From Clostridium sp. CAG:921 (GTDB lineage: Bacteria > Bacillota > Clostridia > TANB77 > CAG-465), in assembly GCA_000433135.1 (NCBI GenBank), contig HF991958.1:12321-19220 (forward strand): a stretch of DNA of 6,900 nt. Reading direction: 5' to 3'. The notes under the pieces are model-generated. The model had not been told where the DNA came from and did not search any database. It worked only from the letters and a program-made list of their open reading frames with translations. The position numbers and the translations under genes are program-made. Positions 1 through 4,615 of the stretch are shown here, piece after piece. How positions within the stretch are numbered: the stretch's first letter is position 1; the number at the start of each line of letters is the position of its first letter.

Positions 1-1172
1 CTTAGTTCACCTTCTGAAATTACGCCTTCAGGAATTTCATCGATAAAATCTTTAACTATATAAGTATAAAAAAATGGCTCATGTATTTTATTCTGATCTT
101 CTCTTGAAGAATTCATTGCAGCAAAAATCTTTTTTAATTTTTCTGGATCATTGCAAAATTGCTTTAAATAATCAATATATTCCTTTTTTTTATCGCTATA
201 TACAAAATCATAACGTCTAAATCCATCTAAAACTGAATCTAAATCTTCTGGTTTTAGCTTTGATACGTCAATTGACATTATATTAAAATTTTGGTTATAT
301 TTTCTTAGTAAATCCATAGGAAGTGAGTCTGCTACAAAAAGTTCACTAATATTTTCATTTTCTTTAAACAATTTTTCTAAAATATCATGTGGAATATTTG
401 AGCCATCTACCTTTTTTTTACTTGACTTTGCATATTCTTTTATATTATCAATAGTAATTTCACCATTTTTTATTGCATCTTCAAAAGTTTTATATTTTGG
501 GTTAGTTAATGACATCTCACCTAAGAAGTCTCTTACACTTTGATCATCACCAATATCATCAAGTCCTAAACATATTTCACATTTTTTTTCAACGTCTTTT
601 CCAATTAAATACTCAATATAGTCATCTGTTAAAAAAAGTGAATCAAGATCATCATTTGCCTCACGTATTGATTCTGCCTTAAACTTTTTTCGCGATGACC
701 AAATAATGCCTCTATTAGGATCATCATAATATTTATCTTTTTTCTTAACACTCCATGAATATGAAAGATTAGCTTCACTATCTTTTTGGTATTGCGATTT
801 TGCTTCAATTAAAGCATAATAATCTTTTATACTATTTACTTCATTTTGAAACTCAGTAAAAAATTCATTAATACCGTATTTAAACATAAGCTGACGTACT
901 ACTTCTTCTAAATCATATTCACGTTTTCCTGGCTCTAATGTTCTATCCTCTCCATCATAGCTTTTTTTAGCTAAGTATTCATAAGTATAACTTCCATCTG
1001 CATTTTTAACTTCATCTTTTATATTACCATACTCTTTAACGTAAACCTTATAGCTAAATCCTCTTCTCATACCATCATCGCTTTCACCAGTATCTTCTAA
1101 ATATGAGTATTCATTTAGTAATCTTTCTCCTAATAATTCTTTTTCTAATCTTTTTTTTACACTAATTTTCAA
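1..1172 (-). CDS. Large uncharacterised soluble protein, C-terminus beyond left edge
   Basis: The frame is open for 390 codons from a TTG start and runs off the left edge, so the C-terminus is missing. TTG is chosen because GGAGGG lies 8 bases upstream and the stop of the preceding gene is only one base away (TAA, C, TTG). The next in-frame ATG is at codon 35 and has no comparable site. I do not recognise the family. The protein is charged and hydrophilic, with no signal peptide or membrane segment. Residues 1-60 are rich in Lys and Glu. The stretch around 140-165 is rich in Trp, Tyr and Lys, and one CxxC pair lies at 198-201. Residues 255-345 look like alternating helices and short strands rich in Leu and Ile, loosely repeat-like. 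It is the fourth ORF of the leftward operon and is probably translationally coupled to the coiled-coil gene upstream. The gene is very likely real; its function is unknown. Confidence 0.85.
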   Translation of the reverse strand, partial: MKISVKKRLEKELLGERLLNEYSYLEDTGESDDGMRRGFSYKVYVKEYGNIKDEVKNADGSYTYEYLAKKSYDGEDRTLEPGKREYDLEEVVRQLMFKYGINEFFTEFQNEVNSIKDYYALIEAKSQYQKDSEANLSYSWSVKKKDKYYDDPNRGIIWSSRKKFKAESIREANDDLDSLFLTDDYIEYLIGKDVEKKCEICLGLDDIGDDQSVRDFLGEMSLTNPKYKTFEDAIKNGEITIDNIKEYAKSSKKKVDGSNIPHDILEKLFKENENISELFVADSLPMDLLRKYNQNFNIMSIDVSKLKPEDLDSVLDGFRRYDFVYSDKKKEYIDYLKQFCNDPEKLKKIFAAMNSSREDQNKIHEPFFYTYIVKDFIDEIPEGVISEGEL

Positions 1173-1173
1173 G

Positions 1174-1977
1174 TTATTTTCCCTCCTCGTTTGATAATAG
1201 CTTTATTTGTTTATTATTTTTAAACAGTTCTTTAAACTTTTCCTTAAAGCTTTTTGGTCTTTGCAACTCCTCTATTTTATTTAATGACAATTCTAACTTT
1301 TTAGTAAGGCTGTAAATTTTTTCATTATATTTTTTTATTAAAGAATTTAGATCTCCATTTTCTTTTAGTAATTTTTCTCTTTCACTACGTAACAGCCTAT
1401 AATTTTCATATATTGTTGTATTACTCAAAATTTCATATGACTTAACATCATTTTCAAAAAGTTCTTGATCTTTAATTTTTAATTTTGAAATTTCCTTTTT
1501 CTTTTCTATAGCTTCATTTTCATATATGAATCTTACTTCTTCATAATCATTAAAAGCACTACTATTTAAGTCTATCATTTTTAAGTATACATCATTTGCA
1601 ATGTCAAAATTATAATATAATTCCTTGTCATTTCCGTCTGGTAAAAGACTTGTTCTAGACAAAAACACTGTTTTTTCTGATGTGTCTAACATAAATAATT
1701 CGAATTTTTTTAATGGTTCATATAATAAATTAACATCTCCACTTTCTGTCTTAAGCATTGTGCTATACTCTTTTTTTAAATACTTTATGACATCCAATTT
1801 TAATTGATTTTCATCTATTTCTTTCATTTTTATAATTTCAGTTTCGTCTAATTTATTTTCTGCAATATGTTTTGCTATTTGATTACTATAATAATCTCCA
1901 ATCTCAGATCTTATTACTTTGCCATCTTTAACTAAATACAACTTTTTTTGTATATCACTTGGCTTTAAAGTTCTCAT
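1174..1977 (-). CDS. Uncharacterised coiled-coil protein, 267 aa
   Basis: This is a hydrophilic protein without membrane segments or a signal peptide, and I do not recognise the family. Residues 1-150 look globular (mixed helix and strand, starting MRTLKPSDIQ). Residues about 152-240 are dominated by Lys, Glu, Leu and Asn with heptad-like spacing and are predicted to form a long coiled coil. The tail (about 241-267) is strongly basic, with several Lys-Phe-Lys clusters, and could bind nucleic acid or a membrane surface. The ATG at 1977 is the first start in frame. AGGGG lies about 11 bases upstream, somewhat far. The gene sits 31 bases after the preceding ORF and one base before the next, so it belongs to the leftward operon. 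A structural or adaptor role for its operon partners is only a guess. Confidence 0.85.
   Translation of the reverse strand: MRTLKPSDIQKKLYLVKDGKVIRSEIGDYYSNQIAKHIAENKLDETEIIKMKEIDENQLKLDVIKYLKKEYSTMLKTESGDVNLLYEPLKKFELFMLDTSEKTVFLSRTSLLPDGNDKELYYNFDIANDVYLKMIDLNSSAFNDYEEVRFIYENEAIEKKKEISKLKIKDQELFENDVKSYEILSNTTIYENYRLLRSEREKLLKENGDLNSLIKKYNEKIYSLTKKLELSLNKIEELQRPKSFKEKFKELFKNNKQIKLLSNEEGK
1181..1186 (-). promoter_or_regulatory. Ribosome-binding site for the TTG-started gene
   Basis: GGAGGG reads on the minus strand 8 bases before the TTG at 1172. It lies inside the last codons of the preceding gene. It is the main reason for placing the start of the large partial gene at a TTG and not at a later ATG. 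Confidence 0.8.
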
Positions 1978-2008
1978 ATATATACTAACCCCTTTTTAAA
2001 CAAAATTT

Positions 2009-2569
2009 CTACACTTCATCAGGTTCAAAGTACGCCACTTCATTTTCTTGCTTTATCTTTTCATATTTTTCATTAACTAAATTTACAAGTTGCTGAAGAT
2101 CAAAATCTTCCATCTGCTTACCAACAGGACTGCTAGCTATTGCACTATATCCACCAGCATCTTCTCCCCACAATTCCTTTACCACATCTCTTGCTAAAAC
2201 TTCTTTTCCACCATCTGCAATAGCAAGAGTTATTGACTTTGTTTTTTCATTTTTGGTAATAGTACTTTTGACCTCTTTTTCTTGAGAATTAGAATAGTAA
2301 GATGAAGAGCAAAATGTACCATCTACGCTTTTAAATACTCTAACATTTTCATTTTCATAAACTAGATAACTTTCAATTTTCCTCTCTAAGTCACTATACC
2401 ATTTTCTGCCATCTTCAATTTTTTCCTTATCACCATTTGCTATATCACTAGTTGCAGCAAGATAATCAAATACCATACCTGTAACATCTGTTATTTCATC
2501 AAATTTTTGAAATCTATGTGAGGCTTCATAGCACTTATATGCAGCCAACATGTCTTTTTTTTTCTTCAC
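2009..2569 (-). CDS. Uncharacterised ORF, possibly the C-terminal half of a frameshifted gene
   Basis: The ORF encodes 186 residues from a GTG, or 180 from the ATG at 2551. Neither start has a Shine-Dalgarno sequence, unlike the operon's first and last genes. A TAA lies directly before the GTG, so this frame opens only inside the end of the upstream gene. Residues 1-75 look helical and residues 76-120 contain several likely strands. Residues 113-167 include ARDVVKELWGEDAGG, then a Ser-Pro-x-Gly segment, then a helix. This layout recalls the glycine-rich substrate-binding turn of DHHA1 domains, but the usual GGGH histidine is replaced by Tyr. I rate that resemblance as weak. The most economical reading is that this is the C-terminal part of a 455-residue protein begun by the upstream ORF and split at a run of nine A. 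A true separate, coupled gene remains possible. Confidence 0.7.
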   Translation of the reverse strand: MKKKKDMLAAYKCYEASHRFQKFDEITDVTGMVFDYLAATSDIANGDKEKIEDGRKWYSDLERKIESYLVYENENVRVFKSVDGTFCSSSYYSNSQEKEVKSTITKNEKTKSITLAIADGGKEVLARDVVKELWGEDAGGYSAIASSPVGKQMEDFDLQQLVNLVNEKYEKIKQENEVAYFEPDEV

Positions 2570-2571
2570 TT
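2535..2571 (-). other. Overlap of two ORFs at an A9 run: probable frameshift site
   Basis: Both frames are open only here, between the TAA in the downstream frame (2570-2572) and the TAA of the upstream ORF (2535-2537). The mRNA carries nine consecutive A at 2563-2555. As written, the upstream ORF ends SEEKKRHVGCI. With one A fewer it continues SEEKKDMLAAYKCYEAS through the downstream ORF to 2009, making 455 residues. A second A9 run in the same gene, at 2929-2921, does not interrupt its frame. The cause could be a mutation or phase switch, polymerase slippage, or an assembly error. Sequence alone cannot separate these. Confidence 0.6.
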
Positions 2572-3377
2572 AAATTTCTAAAATTCTTCATCCAATCTCT
2601 TCCTACAAAGTTAGTTAAATTCCATAATTCCTCATTTGATTTTTTTCTTCCTGTTAACAATGCAATCCCATATAAAACATCTTCATCTAAGTGATCAATC
2701 AAAATTTTACTTCCGTTTTGGAGTATAGGTACAGCTTTAAAGTCATGGATTGACAAACATCCATTTTCTCCTTTTTCTGTACATAACAAATTTATTCCAC
2801 CTTTTGCTAATACTCTACTTGCTTTTGGTATTCCAACCACCGCATCAAAACTTTCATCTTCTATATCTTTTAAGCAAGTACTATCTGATAAAAGCATAAT
2901 CTTTATATCATTTGGAATTATTTTTTTTTCATATTCATCAATTACATCATTATTTAAACATTTTCCCTTATCATAAATAAAATATCCAAGTTTTCCTGAA
3001 ATTTGAACAGGAATATCGAGTGGTTTAAAATCTAATTTGCCTGTATTTACTGGCTTTCCAAATTCTCCATTTACTTTTCCTATTGACACTGTAATATGTG
3101 GATTGCTACTACCTTTATAAAATTTACTTAACTCATCTGGAAGTTCAACACTAAATCCACTATTTTTTCCATCGGAAGCATATCCTACAAGTTTTACTTT
3201 AAAATTCTTTCCAATAAATTCTTGTGGATATTTTTCAATTTTTCCAAATTTAAATGTAATATGCATGTCATTAACGTTCTTCTCAAGCCCATTTGATTGC
3301 ATATTTATTAAATTTTTTTGCACTTCATCATCAAAAAAAATTCCTTGAAACCCTCTAAGCTCCTTATTTTCAGTCAT
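2535..3377 (-). CDS. 2H phosphoesterase-like protein, first gene of the leftward operon
   Basis: The ATG at 3377 (280 residues) is preferred because GGAGGG lies just upstream. Two upstream in-frame ATGs (3404 and 3389) lack such a site, and the 3389 ATG overlaps the GGAGGG itself. Two His-Ile-Thr motifs, DMHITFKFG at 37-45 and NPHITVSIG at 92-100, are 55 residues apart and each lies in a hydrophobic strand. That is the hallmark of the 2H phosphoesterase superfamily (LigT/ThpR, tRNA ligase cyclic phosphodiesterase, Acb1), which acts on 2',3'-cyclic or other nucleotide phosphodiesters. Residues 155-205 look like an alternating strand-helix fold. The segment IDHLDEDVLYGIALL at 227-241 resembles motif I of DHH phosphoesterases (HxDxDG), with Val in place of Gly. 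The last six residues come after an A9 run and may be a frameshift product. The 2H call is moderately secure, the DHH-like call tentative, and the substrate unknown. Confidence 0.75.
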   Translation of the reverse strand: MTENKELRGFQGIFFDDEVQKNLINMQSNGLEKNVNDMHITFKFGKIEKYPQEFIGKNFKVKLVGYASDGKNSGFSVELPDELSKFYKGSSNPHITVSIGKVNGEFGKPVNTGKLDFKPLDIPVQISGKLGYFIYDKGKCLNNDVIDEYEKKIIPNDIKIMLLSDSTCLKDIEDESFDAVVGIPKASRVLAKGGINLLCTEKGENGCLSIHDFKAVPILQNGSKILIDHLDEDVLYGIALLTGRKKSNEELWNLTNFVGRDWMKNFRNLSEEKKRHVGCI

Positions 3378-3381
3378 AAAT

Positions 3382-3387
3382 CCCTCC
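3382..3387 (-). promoter_or_regulatory. Ribosome-binding site fixing the start at 3377
   Basis: The minus strand reads ATGGAGGGATTTATG. GGAGG sits 5 bases before the ATG at 3377 and itself contains the end of an earlier in-frame ATG. This supports translation from 3377 and not from the upstream ATGs at 3404 or 3389. Confidence 0.8.
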
Positions 3388-3421
3388 ATAAAAATTAGAT
3401 ACATATTATCTTATATACTTA

Positions 3422-3451
3422 ATAATATCACATATTTTATACTTTTTTCAA
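3422..3451 (-). promoter_or_regulatory. Probable sigma-A promoter of the leftward operon
   Basis: On the minus strand, TTGAAA (3451-3446) is followed after 18 bases by TATTAT (3427-3422), with TG two to three bases before the -10. It lies in the divergent intergenic region and predicts a 5' leader of roughly 40 bases before the ATG at 3377. The surrounding AT-richness makes chance matches common, so this is probable but not certain. Confidence 0.5.
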
Positions 3452-3516
3452 TAAATTTTATTTATTTTTAAATTTTTACTTTGTTTATTTTTTCTATTAA
3501 TGCAAATAATATTATT

Positions 3517-3861
3517 ATGATATATTTTATAGGTTTAATAAGTGGATTTATAAATGGTTTATTTGCAAGTGGTGCAGGTCAAATTTTAGTATTTTATTTA
3601 GTGTTTATAAAAAAAATGGATACATATAAAACAAGAGCTGTAAGTATTGCACTTCTTTCACTTGCAAGTATTATTTCTTTTTGCTTTTATTTTAAATTTG
3701 CAAAATTAGAAATAACAAAGTGTATAATAATTGCATCAATCTCTTCTATTGGTGGAATTATCGGATCAAAAATAATGAAAAAATTAAATGCTAATTTACT
3801 AAATTTAATATCAGGACTTTTTATAATGGTCCTTACCCTATACAAAATATTTTGTAAATAA
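3517..3861 (+). CDS. Half-size TauE/SafE-like permease subunit
   Basis: The protein is 114 residues from the ATG at 3517. The frame is also open from a TTG at 3481 (126 residues), but neither start has a Shine-Dalgarno sequence, so the start is uncertain. About four hydrophobic segments cover nearly the whole protein. The N-terminal helix carries GLISGFINGLFASGAG, the glycine-rich signature of the TauE/SafE (DUF81) family. Full-length members have about 240-260 residues and eight helices in two repeats, so this is one half. The family is linked to export or uptake of small organic or sulfur-containing anions, and the substrate here is unknown. The next gene encodes a second half in the same orientation, so the two products probably assemble as a heteromer in the cytoplasmic membrane. 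The four stop codons between them in the shared frame argue against a simple recent nonsense split. Confidence 0.8.
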   Translation: MIYFIGLISGFINGLFASGAGQILVFYLVFIKKMDTYKTRAVSIALLSLASIISFCFYFKFAKLEITKCIIIASISSIGGIIGSKIMKKLNANLLNLISGLFIMVLTLYKIFCK

Positions 3862-3906
3862 TTATTTTGAGTTTTATAAATATAAAAATATAATTAGAGG
3901 TGTAAA

Positions 3907-4290
3907 ATGTGGATAAAACTTATATTAATTACAATAATTAGTTCCATTATCTCAGGAATGGGCATAGGCGGTGGTGGAATATATATTTTGCTTGCAACTA
4001 CATTTAAAATTTTTGAGCATAAAGCTGCTCAAGGATATAACCTAATAATGTTTGTTGTAGTTGGACTATTTGCTACTATTTTTAATATAAAAACTAAAAA
4101 TTTTGATAAAGAATTATTTAAAAAGCTTTTTTTATTAATAATAATTGGTTGTATCTTTGGTGCAACTATTGCCAAACTATTAAATGAAAATATATTAAGA
4201 TACATATTTTATGCATTTATGATAGCTACTTCACTATATGAAATAGTAGTAAGTATAAAAAATATGATTAAAGAGAAAACTAATAATTAA
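3907..4290 (+). CDS. Second half-size TauE/SafE-like permease subunit
   Basis: The protein has 127 residues and about four membrane helices (near 4-25, 43-62, 72-90 and 97-117) with a short Lys-rich cytoplasmic tail. The first helix contains SGMGIGGGGIYILL, the canonical glycine-rich TauE/SafE signature. A clear ribosome-binding site, AGAGGTG, stands 4 bases before the ATG, so this is an independently translated gene. It starts 45 bases after the upstream half, in the same frame, and is almost certainly in the same transcript. Being half the normal family length, it probably pairs with the upstream product to form a complete permease. Nothing here identifies the transported substrate. Confidence 0.85.
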   Translation: MWIKLILITIISSIISGMGIGGGGIYILLATTFKIFEHKAAQGYNLIMFVVVGLFATIFNIKTKNFDKELFKKLFLLIIIGCIFGATIAKLLNENILRYIFYAFMIATSLYEIVVSIKNMIKEKTNN

Positions 4291-4306
4291 GTATAAAATA
4301 AAAATG

Positions 4307-4361
4307 AAAATATAACTTAAATTCTACTAAAAAAATTTATTACTAAATCTAGTTATATTTT
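4307..4361 (+). repeat. 11-bp inverted repeat with 33-nt loop between permease and small ORF
   Basis: AAAATATAACT at 4307-4317 is the exact reverse complement of AGTTATATTTT at 4351-4361. The stem has only one G-C pair and the loop is long, so it would fold weakly. It ends in a T-rich stretch 17 nt after the permease stop. It could be a poor terminator for the permease pair or part of the leader of the small downstream gene. Its role is uncertain. Confidence 0.4.
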
Positions 4362-4374
4362 TCTTATACCAGTT

Positions 4375-4382
4375 AGGAGGTG
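4375..4382 (+). promoter_or_regulatory. Strong ribosome-binding site of the small YtxH-like gene
   Basis: AGGAGGTG is a near-perfect match to the anti-Shine-Dalgarno sequence and ends 6 bases before the ATG at 4389. It is the best site in the window and the main evidence that this short ORF is translated. Confidence 0.9.
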
Positions 4383-4388
4383 AATTTT

Positions 4389-4526
4389 ATGAATTTTGTA
4401 AAAGGTGCTATTATTGGCATGTTTGCCGGTGCAGTAGTTGGTGTAATGAATAGTGATGAAATAATTGATGCTATAAGAATGGGAAAAAAAGAATTCAAGA
4501 AGTTAAAAAGAAAGTGTAGTTGCTAA
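4389..4526 (+). CDS. Small YtxH-like membrane protein, 45 aa
   Basis: The product is 45 residues. Residues 3-20 form one glycine- and alanine-rich hydrophobic helix (VKGAIIGMFAGAVVGVM), and a basic amphipathic tail follows, ending Arg-Lys-Cys-Ser-Cys. The Gly-x-x-x-Gly helix plus lysine-rich tail resembles YtxH-type small membrane proteins common in Firmicutes, though this one is short. The AGGAGGTG ribosome-binding site and the downstream terminator support a real gene. It may be expressed alone or as read-through from the permease pair. A 16-bp palindrome overlaps its stop codon. Its function is unknown. The terminal CxC could bind a metal or form a disulfide, but this is speculation. Confidence 0.8.
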   Translation: MNFVKGAIIGMFAGAVVGVMNSDEIIDAIRMGKKEFKKLKRKCSC

Positions 4527-4539
4527 GTAACGTTACTTA
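4524..4539. repeat. 16-bp perfect palindrome over the stop codon of the small gene
   Basis: TAAGTAACGTTACTTA is its own reverse complement. Its first three bases are the TAA stop of the small membrane gene. With no loop it is more suited to binding a dimeric protein on DNA than to a stable RNA hairpin. It lies just before the bidirectional terminator. Confidence 0.6.
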
Positions 4540-4546
4540 ACTTCAA

Positions 4547-4593
4547 AAAACAAAACTAAGTATATTTTTTATTTTTACACTTAGTTTTGTTTT
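4547..4593. terminator. Bidirectional intrinsic terminator between converging genes
   Basis: AAAACAAAACTAAGT (4547-4561) and ACTTAGTTTTGTTTT (4579-4593) form a perfect 15-bp stem around a 17-nt loop. T-rich tracts follow on both strands: CATTTTTTAC on the plus strand, and TTTTGTTTTTTG on the minus strand. It lies between the end of the small plus-strand gene and the end of the minus-strand YhgE gene, so it can stop transcription from both sides. Confidence 0.85.
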
Positions 4594-4615
4594 CATTTTT
4601 TACTTATTTTTTTAA

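Noticed and set aside
1625..1807. 60-residue plus-strand ORF
   Set aside because: It lies wholly inside the coiled-coil gene on the opposite strand and has no ribosome-binding site. Its composition is that of an antisense shadow.
3378..3404. Longer N-terminus for the 2H-like protein starting at 3404
   Set aside because: The GGAGGG site lies just before 3377, and there is no site before 3404. The nine extra residues are unlikely to be translated.
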